From: Rosellinia necatrix
Lineage: Eukaryota; Ascomycota; Sordariomycetes; Xylariales; Xylariaceae
Direction: 5' to 3'
DNA: 64,000 nt
Assembly (NCBI GenBank): GCA_021209875.1
Contig: JAGYVD010000011.1
Coordinates: 62,001 to 126,000, forward strand
In this document: one piece after another, positions 10,301-22,452 of the stretch
Layout: the number at the start of each line of letters is the position of its first letter
How positions within the stretch are numbered: the stretch's first letter is position 1
Position numbers and translations under genes: made by a program
The notes under the pieces: generated by a model
Told to the model about the DNA's origin: nothing
The model's database searches: none
Seen by the model: only the letters and a program-made list of their open reading frames with translations

Positions 10301-12390
10301 TCAGATGCGGATCTTGCGGGCGCCCTGGGCGACGCTGCTGCCGCCCTCGTTGATGCGGGACATGACGCAGGCCGGGCCGAGGTCGTTGGAGCCCATGGAG
10401 GCGAGCGCGAAGGACTCGGTGTTGTGGGCGAAGTAGAGGTAGTAGCCGCCGGGGGCCTTCTTGACGGCCATGGCGCCGATGGCGGCGGGGGAGGCCGAGG
10501 CGCGCACGCCCGGGTGGCCGAGGAAGTCGCGCTCGATGAAGCCCCGGAGCAGGGCCGTCTCGTCGTCGTCGTCGGGGAGCGGCGCGTCGCGGCCCCCGGC
10601 GCCCCGCACGCTGCCCTGGTACAGCCGCTCCGCGCACCGCTGCGACGCCATCGTCGTCGCCATGTGCTCGCCCGTCCCGCTCGTCACCGCCGCCACGCTC
10701 ACCCCCTCCGCGTCCCCCGAGTCCGACGGCACCACCGCCGTCCCCACCCCCACGAGCGCCGCCGGCCCGATCCGCCCCCGGTGCTTCATCCCGATCCCCC
10801 CCGACGACGACCCTGCTGCTATCCGCCCCGCCTGGTCGATCGCGATCGCCCCCACCGTGTCCGTCACCCGGTCCATATCCTCCTCGAAGTCCCTGCTGCT
10901 GATGCTGTGGTTGGCGGGACCCGTGTCCGGCGCTCTGTTGTCGTCGTGGAGGCGCGGCTTCGGCGCTTCGGATACGGCGTTGTCCCGCTCGTCGCTGGCG
11001 CCGTCGTTCGGCGATATGAATGATGACGGCGCTGCTGCTTCCGCTGCTGCTGCTGCTGCTGCTGCCGCTGCGTCTAGCTCCGCGTTTTCTCCCGGATAGG
11101 GCGTCGAGCTGGAATCCCCCCGTGTAATCGTCCTTCCACTCGTCGCCGTGCCCGGGCAGGAAGCACGACCGGCGGTGCGATAACGAACCCCCGAGGAAGC
11201 TCAGCGGGCTGCGCTCTAGGGCCGGCTTGGGCGACGTCGCCGGCGAGCCGCGGATCTGCGGGCCCGGCCTTGGCGAGGGGGTCGCAGGCGAATCCGGCTG
11301 GCCCTCGTTCCACGTCGCCGTCAGGATCGCGCTCGTGTGCTCTTTTCGCGGATCCTGGTCGGGCGTCGGCGGCGGCTGCGGCGGGGGCGCCCCGCCGGGC
11401 GACGACGGGCCCTCGCGCGGTGCCGTCGAGGCCCGCTTCAGGTCGTCGCGCCAGCGGACGAAGCGGTCGCGCGCATTCTTCGATATCAGATCCTCGTTCG
11501 TCACGAGCTCGATCCCCGCGTCGCGCGCGAAGTCGCGCGCCCCCCTCGCCCACGAGCAGGTTCGGCGGCACCCGGCGGAGGGAGAGCGGCTTGTTGCTGC
11601 TCTCGAGGATCGCGCGCGCGAGCGTGATCGGGTTCTTGACGTCTGTGCGGCTCGGCTTAGAGGTATGCGGGGACGGGAGAACGAGCGGAGGAGGAGGAGG
11701 AGGAGGAGGAGGGACTTACTCGGCACCGCACCGCAGGCGCCGCTGCGGCCCAGATGGTCCACTACGGTGGCATCGCACTCGACCGTGCCGTCGATTGCTA
11801 GGTTGCTTCCGTAGCCCGCGTTGGTTATTTCCTTGTTCTCGAGCACCTTGATCGCCGCCTCCACGGCCTCGACGGCGGAACGCCCTCCCTTGAGCGCCTT
11901 CATGCTTACACGGGCGGCCCTGTTCGATCCTACGTCAGCGCGGGGACAGCTCCGAGAGGGAATGGCGGCGGGTCTGAGCTTACTCGCTGCACGCTTTGAG
12001 ATGGTTCTCCTCGTTGACGGCGCTGTGATAGCCGGCCCCGGCATGTATAAACACGGCTGCGACGGGCTTGCTCCAGCGCTTGCCGACCTTGTCGGCGGCT
12101 CCATCGACCGAGAATATGCTTCTTTTGTTTTTCCTGGAGCGCTGTGTAAAACCGCCAGCGGGGTCCGTATTGCTGGAATCGTCCGGACTGGAAGCGGAGG
12201 GGTGGTTAGTCCCGGCAGTAGCTTGCGCATCTGCGGCATGTGTGGTCTCGTCCGGTTCGTGGCTCCTCTTTCCGAGATGGGAGCCCACCGGGTGGTAATA
12301 AGATCGTAAATGTGGTGGTTGGTGAGGCGACGATTCTATAGGCTGGTCTTGCCCATTCGACGAAACTTGTTGTGGCGATTGATCCGACAT
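10301..12390 (-). CDS. Threonine aspartase (taspase 1-like), Ntn-hydrolase of asparaginase-2 family; frame broken
   Basis: Family members are made as precursors that cut themselves before a Thr, which becomes the N-terminal nucleophile; animal taspase 1 cleaves after Asp in nuclear regulators. Exons: 12390-11984, 11919-11720, 11642-10301, with introns of 64 (GTAAGC..CAG) and 77 bases (GTAAGT..CAG). Alpha part: FIHAGAGYHSAVNEENHLKA, then AVEAVEAAIKVLEN, NAGYGSNLAIDG and VECDATVVDHLGRSGACGAV. Beta part: DTVGAIAIDQAGRIAAGSSS, with the catalytic Thr codon at 10856-10858 directly after Asp, then SGGIGMKHRGRIGPAALVG and VTSGTGEHMA. Two frame shifts, each one extra base, lie in exon 3: the C6 run 11540-11545 (restoring GEGARDFARDAG) and about 11085-11093. 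A long Pro/Ser/Ala-rich insert separates the halves, making the protein about 648 residues. The ATG at 12390 is the first in frame. The substrate is unknown. Confidence 0.87.
11040..11072. repeat. (GCT/AGC)n triplet tract in the taspase-like gene
   Basis: A run of GCT triplets on the + strand reads as poly-Ala on the minus strand in the corrected frame. It reads as poly-Ser in the uncorrected frame. It lies in the linker before the catalytic Thr. Confidence 0.8.
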
Positions 12391-14696
12391 CCTTGACAAT
12401 GGGATGGCTGGGCCTGTGAGATCGCGGGCATTACTCCGCAGGCCAGGATGCTTGGTTTCTCAATGGATGCCCGAGTCTGGCGCTTTTGGATTACTGGGAG
12501 ACGATCAGTACATATACTTGCATGCTGCTGCCGGTACGGCCCTGGCAGATAAGAAAGAAGGAGGCGACTGACAACGGCGAATGGTGTAGGTTAGAAGCTC
12601 TGGATTTAAACGGGCTACACAGTCGCAAGTCGAAGACAGGCGCCTGGGATGGACGAGGTAGGGGCCAATAAATGTCATCTAATGTGTATTGAGTAGAGCT
12701 TAGGAGAAATGAATGCGAGTCACAACGTGCCCCAGGGTTATATATGATGGATCTGCCCTGTCGGGGGCACTGAGAACAGAAGGTAGAGTGGGAGATAGGA
12801 GGTATTGTAGGCCACGGAAGAAGTAAAGCGGCAAGACTGTAGATGGAATGGCACACAAGGTTTGTATCGACTGCGATGAAAGTCGAACCTATACCTAGTA
12901 GGCTATGGGGATATGAGGATTAGAGGCGACGTTGCCAACAGAGCGTGTATGACCGAGTGCTAGCAGATGGAGAAGGGGCAGATGGTGGTCTTCGGGAGAA
13001 GACAGCTACGATCGTCATCTCATTCTTCTTTCCACGATGACTGGGGACCCCGGGGCAAGTCAACTCAGCCCTCCAGTCGCGGCGGATAGTTAGAGTGAAG
13101 AAGGTAGGATATGAGAGATAAAGGGTTTGAAGGGGCTCGGAGTGGCACTTTGAAGAGACGCTTACGTTACTGTATGACCCGTCTGGTTAGGGATATCTAG
13201 CAGGGACGACGAAGTTGCTTCAGGGTTGCCTTGTCAGGTAGGACCTAGGGGAATGCATTTCTCTAATATGTACCGTATAAGTTGAAAAGCGCCGGAGGTA
13301 CGGCGCTGAATATGATTGGATACGCCCCGACCGTTAAACTGAGTGTTCCGAATAGAAATGAACAAGTTAGGGGTTGAGAAAAGCCTCTCGTGTTCTTCCC
13401 CTTATTCCTTCTCTCCCTTTTTCCCCTTTTCCCCCTTTTCCCTTTTTCCCCGAAGATGATGAGGGTGAATCTGTCCGTAGTATGGATGCACTCACGCATA
13501 CAGCTAATGATGGTGCTGAGAAAGATAGAAACCGTCCAGAGTTAGGTGTGCTGGGATTGATGCGCAGTGGAAGTGCAAATAAATATCAGCAGTGATAGTA
13601 GTACCTTGTAACACGCGGCTACGTGGATAGATGCGAGCGCGGATTTATGTTACGATAACTGCTGTACTGCCTGAAACCTTGGAAGTGGTGAGTATAGTGA
13701 TATAGGAGTAATGTAACAACCAGTAGGGAGTGTATTAAAAGGATGACTGCCTGTATATCTCTATTGTGTGACCGATGGTGCTGCGAGAATATGGTATGCA
13801 GTACTGATATAACTCGAATCTCAATGGTTAATTGGATGGGATGCACATGTGATATGTTCATTCTGCATGTCTAAACCTGCTACTGCTGTTTGTATGGCAG
13901 AGTTGGAAGAGATGGAAGAGAAGAATCAGTGGTTGACCACGGCCCGCCTGTAACTAGCTTGAACCAGAAACAGTTGTCACCAGTTGCCGGCAAGTTTAGT
14001 TGCAGTACGCGACCGTTGTTGTAAGAGCCATTGGCAAAACGTTCCCCCCAATTTTACCCCCGCTAACAGCATAAAGTAGATAACTGATATCTGCACATTC
14101 CGCTGTTTGGTTGATGCCATTTTCAGACAGGTACCTGCCTAGGTAGGTACCTACGGTAGGCATCTAGTCGTCATTGTTGGCAGCCCACCGACTAACTACC
14201 TAGACACTACACAGCTAGTAGCTCCCCCACCAGCAGTTCAAGTATGGTCGTTTAGGTAAGGTAACCAGAGGTCCCTACTTACCAATCTATCCCGTAGTAA
14301 TACCTACTTAGTAGGCACCCAGTCTGGGGCCTTTTTTTACCCCACCGAGTCTAACCTTACCTCTGTGACAGACAGAGACCTATCCCACCATCTCGGGGCC
14401 TTGCACTCACCGTCGTTGCGTCAAACCAACCACGAGGAAGAAGGCGACCGACCATCACCACCATCGCCGTCGTCTACCCGCCCTCCGCCGGGTCTGAGCC
14501 TCACACGCCCGCCGCACTAGACAGCGAATCACCATACTTCCAATCTCCCAAAAGCCTACCTACCTACCACGAGCCCTGCGCACCGCCTCTCCCCACTGCC
14601 TCTCTCCCCTCCTCTTCCTCCTCTTCCTCCTCCTCGTTGTCCCTCTCTGTTTCTTTCCCTCTTCTTTCTCTTCGTTCTCCTCCCCTCTTCCTCACC
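12391..14696. other. 2.3 kb intergenic region between divergent taspase-like gene and arp3
   Basis: No gene was recognised. The largest frame (121 codons, minus strand, about 12491-12856) has no recognisable domain. ACCTAGGTAGGTACCTA-type words occur at 14130-14160. The last 120 bases before arp3 are almost pure pyrimidine (CTCTTCCTCC-like), consistent with a promoter/5' leader of a strongly expressed gene. Confidence 0.55.
14576..14690 (+). promoter_or_regulatory. Pyrimidine-rich leader of arp3
   Basis: A CT-rich tract ends a few bases before the start codon in CTCACCATGG. CT-rich leaders are common upstream of housekeeping genes in filamentous fungi. Its role here is inferred from position and composition. 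Confidence 0.5.
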
Positions 14697-16628
14697 ATGG
14701 CAAACCAAACCCCGGCCGTTGTCATGGACAAGTACGTCGACCACCGTCTCCTGTCTTCTGTTCTACAGTGCCGTGAAATGGCACGACAGGTGTCCTTTTC
14801 CTTTACTGACAATTGCGTGTGCGTGTAGCGGCACGGGTTTCTCGAAGCTTGGTAGGGTGATATTTCCCTGCTTCTCTCCTCCTTTACTTCTCTATGTCTT
14901 TGCTTCCTTGTCTCTTGTTCTTCTCTTCTCGCTACAGCCAGACTACCCCCCGTCGCATGTCTCCATTCCATTTATTTATTTATTCCCCAAAGCTAACGGA
15001 CTGTCCCTTTGCGTCTCCCTACAGGTTTTGCCGGTAACGATTCTCCCTCTTTTGTCTTCCCCACCGCCATCGCCAATAAAGGTCCCGCCGGGGGGAAGCG
15101 GCGGGACCGGCTCCGGACGCCCAGCCGTTGGGAACAAGCCCTCGTTCCTCACAGGCGGCGCCGGTCCCACCGGTCACCTCTCCATGAAACGCGGCACCGA
15201 GGATTTAGATTTCTTCATTGGTGATGAGGCATTAGCCGCTTCAAACGGCCCAGGTACGACATTAGCCCAAGCTACGCGACGATGGCGCCCCATCCATGTC
15301 CCTCATGTGGCATGTAGGAAGGCCCTGGACTGACACGTTCGCCCTCTCCTGCGTGCTTAGGTTACGGTCTCCATTATCCTATCCGACACGGCCAGATCGA
15401 GAATTGGGTAGGTTGGGTATCGGAGATCTCGGCTGCCTTCGATCTTTGCTGACGTTTGTTGTTCGCGCACAGGACCACATGGAACGATTCTGGTCCAATT
15501 CCATTTTCAAGTACCTTCGAGTCGAACCCGAAGACCATTACTTCCTCTTGACCGAACCGGTATGCAGCAAGCTAAACGCCATCCTGTGAGCCGCTAAGCT
15601 GGCATCGCGATACCGCCGCTAATATCCACTAGCCTCTGAACCCTCCCGAGAATCGCGAGAACACGGCTGAGATCTTCTTCGAATCCTTCAACTGTGCCGG
15701 TCTCTACATCGCCGTTCAGGCTGTCCTCGCTCTTGCTGCTTCTTGGACTTCGACGAAAGTGACCGACCGCTCCCTGACAGGCACGGTTATTGATTCGGGT
15801 GATGGTGTCACGCACGTCATACCCGTCGCCGAGGGTTACGTCATCGGTTCATCGATCAAGTCTATCCCCATCGCCGGTCGAGATCTCACATACTTTGTGC
15901 AATCCCTGCTTCGGGACCGAGGCGAGCCCGATAGCTCTCTGAAGACGGCCCAGGAAATCAAGGAAGAACACTGCTACGTCTGCCCTGACATCGTCAAGGA
16001 ATTCTCACGCTTCGACCGCGACCGCAGTCGGTTTCTCAAACATGTCGTGTCTCACCCCGGCGGCCGCCAAGTCACCGTTGATGTAGGCTACGAACGTTTC
16101 CTCGCGCCCGAGATTTTCTTTAACCCCGAGATCTACTCGTCCGACTTTTTGACACCGCTGCCCGTGGTTGTGGACGGCGTTATTCAGTCGAGCCCGATCG
16201 ATGTACGACGGGGACTGTACAAGAACATTGTGCTCTCCGGAGGCAGCACGCTGTATAAAGATTTCGGACGGAGGTTACAGCGAGACATCAAGCACTTGGT
16301 AGACGCACGTATTCGGGCGAGCGAGGTCCGTAGTGGGGGTGCCAAGAGCGGCGGGCTGGAAGTGCAGGTCATCTCGCATAAACGGCAACGACATGGACCG
16401 TGGTTCGGAGGAAGTTTATTGGGTCAGACGCCTGAGTTCAGATCGTATTGCCATACAAAAGCTGAGGTGAGTACCCTTTCTTCCTCCTACCGATGTCTAT
16501 ATCCACCTAGACATAGTGCGGGTGCCCTGGGGTAGGTTACTGACGCGTTGGCTTCCACATAGTACCAAGAATACGGACCGAGCATCGTACGAAGGTTTGC
16601 TCTACTCGGAGGTCCCGGGGGCTCATAG
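14697..16628 (+). CDS. arp3: Actin-related protein 3 (Arp2/3 complex)
   Basis: Arp3 is one of the two actin-like subunits of the Arp2/3 complex that nucleates branched actin at endocytic patches. Seven exons fit: 14697-14731, 14829-14851, 15025-15253, 15361-15407, 15473-15559, 15633-16466, 16563-16628, all with GT..AG introns of 65-173 bases. The reading begins [20 protein letters not shown] and continues [16 protein letters not shown]. It has [19 protein letters not shown] (second nucleotide-binding loop), [14 protein letters not shown] (adenosine motif) and the C-terminus [14 protein letters not shown]. One extra G in the G6 run at about 15090-15095 breaks exon 3; five Gs give [12 protein letters not shown]. 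The product would be 439 residues, normal for fungal Arp3. The tiny 35- and 23-base first exons match the intron-rich 5' ends often seen in actin-family genes. Confidence 0.95.
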
Positions 16629-19091
16629 GTTTTTAAAGAATGGGGTTGAGACAAATGTGATGGATGGCCCAGCTGTGCAACGCATCATGCATGTAGTTGT
16701 GGTGGTGAGAAGTGCAAGCATTTAAATATAACCTCATTAACGCGGGTAATGCCGACATGACGTCTGTTTCTAATATCTGACTAGCTACAACCAGGACTGA
16801 ACTGGGTACTCATGTTGTTGCCTATAATTAGCCCCAATCCTATTGCAGCCGGTCTAATGGCCCCAGCGGAAGGGATACGGTCGTTCTCCTCCCTGCGTGA
16901 TGATTTACATATACATATTCTTCGGTCGAGATGTGTTTACACTGATCCTTTGCTTCTCTCGCTAGCAAGGGCCTACGGAAACGCCATAGCCGCAGCGCGC
17001 ATCCCAATCCACGTGGCCCTTCTTTCTCATGGATAGAGAGAACTCGTTGGATATTTGGTTGGTGATGTGCCCCCTCAACATGATCACCACTTAGGTGAAA
17101 GAAGCACGGGGCATAACATGGCTTCGTCCGCATTCCTCCCCTATAGAAAGGTTGGCTAGACGTCAGTACGCCGGACTACCTCATAAGGAGAATGACAAAG
17201 TAGCGAGGCAGAATCCTGGCTTGCATATTGCCATTTGATAAATGCACCATGTAATATCTCCGATACTATCTCCGCCATTATCTCCGCAGGTAATCCCCGC
17301 TAGTATAGCGTACCACGGCGGTAGAAGCCGATAGGCACCTTACCGTATTTATACTAGTGTCAACCTAGATCCCGTGCTCCTCCTGCCCCAGACCTATCCG
17401 CGGAATAATCTGCCTGGAGAGTTAAATATTATACTCAGTCAGCACTGTGCTCGACAATTCGGTCTTTGCTGCCCTACTCCATGTGGCCTCGTTCCCCGCA
17501 TCAGTCCACTCCCTACACCAAGTAAGTATGATACTACTTCGCGGCGGTAATCAATGGTCATAGATGGATGCCTCGCTATCTTGTTGCTATGTACGACGCT
17601 ACGTATGGCGAGGACCTGGGTAACGGTGCCCGTGACGGCAGAACTAATGACGGTCGGCATCGGGAGCCTGGAAAATTGTCCTGTCCCGTTCTCTCTTCCA
17701 TAGAGATCGCGCTCAGCGGGTCGACCTTGACCGCGTGAGCGCCCGATCGTCGGAATTATCTGATGGCGATAACGACGCCCTGGAACCACGAGCGATAGCG
17801 ATGGTGATTCCATAGCCTTGGCTCTGCCGGGGGGTCGGCTGATATATCTTATCTACCTTTGCGTGGGGTCATCAGAGACCCTGAGGTATATCGTGACCGG
17901 GTGATATGTCCCTTATAATCAACTCGGGGGAAAGGTTCTTGACGTGCAACTTTGATCGTGGCTGCATTTCTGACGCTGGCAGGCGTATGACGGAACCCCC
18001 GGGCCTATCGCACCACGTCTAAGCTAAGGGGAGAGAGAGAGGGCATACAATTGCCTTGATGATCTATGCTGACGTATAGTAGATCACCGACCTATACCAA
18101 GGCACGCTAAAAGATGTTGGCACAGCATGGCTTAGAACCTCATTTCAGTTGCGTTGATGAGCCACACTCGAGACACTATGCGTTTCTCCACTATTGCTCC
18201 GCATGGGCCAGGCGGAGGCGCCCAGAATACGACGAAGCGTGGAAGCTGGATTTGTGGACTTCCCGAGAGTCACTACGCTAGTGTCATCATGGTAGGCAAC
18301 AGCCGGAAGAAATTTATACGCCACGCGTCGAGTTATGAATAGTTACTCTAATTTCCTCTATCCATGCTCATTTTAGTCCATGTTAACGACTCACCATTGC
18401 CGTTTGCATCACAGTCAGTAGTGTAAGTTGGATCTATGTTTTCTCCTCCCGTAACCTTAGGTCCTGGGCCAGCTTCAGCCTTGGTTCAATTATTAACGTG
18501 AGTCCAATAACCAGGAGGCGTCGTGCCGTAGGCATAGGTAACCGTTGTAGCTACCGTTGTGTCAAAAATAATGGCAGCGGTAATGAATTTCTTGGGATAT
18601 GAAAGTGTCAGGCGAAAAGGGGTCGAGCGACGCATCACGTGATTTGTTGAGACCCTGTTCCCTGTTCCCTGTTCCCCGTTCCAGGTCATGACTCGTGATG
18701 GGGATCAACAATCAACTCCCACCACCTGAAATGAAACCATTTTGACACCTGTTCATATAGGATATACCTCGTAGTTATACGCATGTTGAACGTATGTGAA
18801 CCAACTCATCTAACTTGAGCCTGCCTCGACGAAGTCATCACGGCCGGTCCACCGAGCACGCGTAAGCTTCCGAAGCTGCTGCCGCGGAACGGGAACTCCG
18901 CCGAGCTTCGGGGGGGCATGACATCCGACTTAGAGGCCGGCCCGCGTTTGGAGTTCGAAACTAGCCGGCAATCCCGCCCCGTGGGAACCAATAATCTTAT
19001 TATCGCCTTCTTCCCACGGCACTTTTTTTGTTGTTCCCTCCTTCTAGAGCGTTCGCCGTTGTGAACGGGCTGTATCCATTGCCCGTGTATA
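16629..19091. other. 2.4 kb intergenic region
   Basis: No gene could be supported. A 124-codon minus-strand frame (17439-17813) and smaller frames have no recognisable features. A short CTGTTCC tandem lies at about 18653-18682. The proximal part, before 19091, is presumably the promoter of the Zn2Cys6 gene. Confidence 0.5.
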
Positions 19092-20479
19092 ATGCGACGT
19101 CATTACAAATCGCGCAATGGCTGTCTTCGGTGTAAGCAGCGCCGAGTCAAGGTCAGAGAGCCCCGATGCATGTACACGACCGCCGTGTCAACAAGCAATC
19201 TGACGGGATTGAAATCCAGTGCGATGAGAACCGCCCTTGTGCTGCTTGTGTGAAACACCGTGTGTCCTGCAGCCTGAGCACCGCTGTATCTGCGGCTTCT
19301 TCTCCGGGCGTCTCGGCGACGGTGTGCCCAAATCCTGCTTCAGATGTAGGTACGTGTCATCAAGCCATGAGAACGTCGCCATGTTGATGTCGATAATAGG
19401 CTGAGTCAAGCTCATCCGGGAGTTCCACACAGAACCATGGCCGGGGAAATACGTTGCGACCATTACGGCCGTCACGGCCATTGGCCACCCCTCGGGTAGA
19501 ACTACTATCGCCGTCGGCTTCAGACAGCGTCCCCTGCCTTCCCAAATCTTTAGCCAGCACCGACTTGGATAGCCGGGAAAGGTCACCTTGGATCACAGAT
19601 TTGGAGTTAATGCACCACTGGAACACAGTCACCTGTTTCTCCCTTCCCAGAGGCGACGAGCTTAGTCACGTTTGGCAGGTCGAGTGTGTCCAGCTAGCGC
19701 TCACGAATGAACCCTTGATGCACCAAATATTAGCCATATCGGCTTTTCATCTGGCTCATCTCCAACCTTCTCACCGTCTGTTATACTTGACGCTCGCTTC
19801 GCAACACCATGGCGATGCCTTACATGGTTTAAGAACGAGGTTTACCCATGCAGTTACCCATGAGAGTTCACATTCCGCCTTTGCAGCAGCGGCTCTATTG
19901 ATCATCGGCGCTTTCGCCACGTTTGCGGCCCATGGCGGGAATCAAGAGAATATCGGTCCTGGCCTGCAAGACATGCTTGATATATTCGGCCTCATCAGAG
20001 GTATGAATGTAGTGCTGGACGCCTGGACACATACCCTCTTGCAAGGTCGATTTGCGAAGCTCTTCACAGAGTACCAATCGTCACGACCTATGATCCTTCT
20101 CGAGGCAATTTGCGAGAAATTGCGGGATTTGACAGAGAATACGGAAAACGACAACCGGACACGGGTCATCAATCGCGAAATCACAAACTTTATAGGGTCC
20201 ATCAAGTATTCTATTCGCTGCGCTCGTTTCCCTGAGATACGGGTAGTCATGCTGTGGCCTACTCAAGCGCATCCTGATTTTCTTGCGTTATTACACCAAA
20301 GGGACGAGAAAGCAATAGCCATACTTGCCTATTACTGCGCTATAGTTCACGAGGCGCAGTCATATGCTTGGTTTTGCACAAGATGGGGTGCAAATGTGGC
20401 GAGGGATATCAAGGGTTCGATACGCTCACTAGAATCGGGGGCAATTGCGTGGCCTTTAGCATATATGGGACTATCATAG
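19092..20479 (+). CDS. Zn2Cys6 transcription factor, sterol-uptake-control (UPC2)-like
   Basis: This is a predicted DNA-binding nuclear regulator. Three exons fit with consistent phase: 19092-19151, 19220-19345 and 19400-20479. Exon 1 encodes SRNGCLRCKQRRVK. Exon 2 continues CDENRPCAACVKHRVSC, so a 68-base intron (branch site CTGACG) splits the binuclear cluster between Lys and Cys, a common position in this family. A second 54-base intron (GTAGGT..AATAG) removes three in-frame stops. The C-terminal part has ITDLELMHHWNTVTCFSL and LMHQILAISAFHLAHLQP, as in UPC2-like fungal_trans_2 proteins. The total of 421 residues is normal for the type, and the frame is intact. It converges on the MFS gene 215 bases away and may control the MFS/P450 pair. 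The target is not known. Confidence 0.88.
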
Positions 20480-20694
20480 AATTTTCTGATCATCCGACGC
20501 AGGATACTAACTGATACCAGCCTTGTCTAGCCCACCCCGGCCCGTCTCGCTTTTTGTAGGCAGCACTGATACATCGTCTATCGCGCAGCGCGCAGTGCGA
20601 TGCTAGGCACGAAAAGACCAACATTTTATCTATTCATACAAACAATACGGCTGATACATCTATCTGGGCGGGTAATAGGTCTCATTAAATCCGT
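20480..20694. other. Short convergent spacer (TF / MFS)
   Basis: Only 215 bases separate the two stop codons. No coding signal is seen; both 3' UTRs must fit here or overlap. Confidence 0.6.
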
Positions 20695-22452
20695 CTAAAA
20701 ACGTCTTTGGTACTTGGGATTTAATCGGATACGCGCTCCAAACTTGTGAAGAACCCAAAGAACCGGTGCGAGTGCAAGCAATGCCAATCCAAGCAAGGTG
20801 TTTCCCCATCCTAAACCTAGATGATCATAGAGCTGTAGGCCGAACAGTGGCAATACAGCCCCTAAAATACTTCTCCATACCGTGTTGGCTGCCGTTACGG
20901 AGGCCGCGTGCTGTTCGAAAGCCTCGACTAGGTAAGTGAGAGTGGCGGTGAAGAGACCCAGCGTCCCGAATCCGACGATGCCTGTGCTGATCAAGGGAAC
21001 GATCCAATGAATACTGCTCCTCGTCGTCCACCCATATAGAATGATACCAACCGGCGGTGCGAGGGCAAATGGGATGGTCATGACCAGGTCCAAGCGGTCC
21101 TCGGGGTGAGGTTCTTTGCCCTGGGCCAAGTTGCGCTTGACAACCTTGTCGGAATAAATGCCGGTAAAAGCTTGGCCGATGATATTCCCAACCCCTCCCG
21201 CAATGAACACGAAGCCGGCGCTCCGCGCATTGAAAGCGTATATGTCTTCGAAGACAAACGTAAATGTGGTAAAAAATGATATAGACCACCCCATATAGGA
21301 AGGCTATATACACGGAGGTGATGGCGACGACAGGAGAAAAAACAAACATCCGAGCCGGTCTCGCAATAGCTGATATTAACAATTGCCTCGTAGAACCCTT
21401 ATTGGCGAACCTGGACTGGTAACGGGGATTTCCCGTGTCTTTTCGCCACCTCGCTGCTTTTTGTTCTAGGATCCGTGGGGCGTAGGTCTCGCGGAGCACC
21501 ATAAAGGACGCTATAGTACCTACTCCGTACTTCCAACAGTCAGTCTCGCCATACATGCATGGGCGTCGCTTAACTTACGGCGATGGCGGTGATCCAGAAC
21601 ACCCATCGCCAACTGACCGACTCGACCAGAACACCACCAAAAATAGGGCCGATGATGGGCCCGATCAGAGATCCTCCAGACCATAGCGATATGGCCCTCC
21701 CCCCGCTGATCCCGCGGCAGCAAGTCAATGATGGTGCCGCTGCCGTTGGTCAGGACAGCCACGCCGGTGAAACCGGCCAAGAACCGGAAGGCGATGAGCA
21801 TCCCGATGTTGGTCGACAGCGCGCAGGCGACGGTGAAGATGATGAAGAGGGCGTTGCAGACATGGTAGATCACCGTCCGGCCGTACAGCTCGCCCAGGGG
21901 CGCGATGACGAGCGGGCCGAAGGCGAAGCCCAGGATGAAGACGGAGACGACAAAGGTCGCGAGCGATTGGTGGTCGGCGTGGAACTCGGCGAGGATCTTG
22001 GGCACGCCGGGCGCCAGGGCGGACGATGCGAGGGGCCTGGGAAAAGGGGGCGGGATACGCGGGTCAGCTAGTCGGACAATAATAATCAGGATGCCCCGGC
22101 TGCCGCTCTCAGACGGACAGACGGACAGACGGACGGACGGACGGACGGGCAGGCGGACGGGGTTGGAAATCGCCCCGATAGAATTTTTTTTCTTCTCTTT
22201 CTTAAGATTGGTGGCACCCTACACGAGAAAACTGAGGAACGTCAGGACGCCGATGATGCTCCATTTCTGCCAAATCGGCCAATTTAACGGGTTCTCCGGG
22301 TCTGAGCTCTCGGGCTGCTCCCAGCCGACTATGTACTGCTGCTCGGCGTCTTCGTCCTCGGCGCAGACGCGGTGAGGCGTCTGCTTCTCGGGATCGTGTA
22401 CCAGGGGCGAGGTCGCCTCCGGCTTCAGGGTGCTCGATGATGCGTCCGCCAT
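20695..22452 (-). CDS. MFS drug/metabolite transporter (DHA1-type), two frame breaks
   Basis: This is a predicted 12-helix plasma-membrane proton antiporter. Exons: 22452-22223, 22036-21579 and 21529-20695; introns 22222-22037 (186 bases, GTAGGG..CCCAG) and 21578-21530 (49 bases). The cytosolic N-terminus ends in [14 protein letters not shown], a hallmark of this fungal transporter group. Membrane segments then follow with [13 protein letters not shown] (motif A), [20 protein letters not shown] (motif C after correction), VLRETYAP and DKVVKRN. Two single extra bases break the frame: the C6 run 21699-21704 (five restores [17 protein letters not shown]) and the A6 run 21271-21276 (restores [15 protein letters not shown]). 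The product would be 506 residues. It is divergent from the P450 gene and convergent with the regulator, suggesting a shared pathway. The substrate cannot be told from sequence. Confidence 0.9.
22111..22162. repeat. GACG/GACA tetranucleotide repeat inside MFS intron 1
   Basis: About ten tandem copies of a GACR-type tetranucleotide (GACGGACA, then GACGGACG) occupy the middle of the 186-base first intron. This explains why that intron is longer than others here. It is a potential length polymorphism. Confidence 0.85.

Noticed and set aside
10199..11851. Long plus-strand frames over the taspase-like gene
   Set aside because: They are antisense shadows of a GC-rich coding region, with Arg/Ala/Pro-rich composition and no motif.
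16629..19091. A hidden gene in the spacer after arp3
   Set aside because: Short frames only; no splice-joined reading with recognisable protein features was found.
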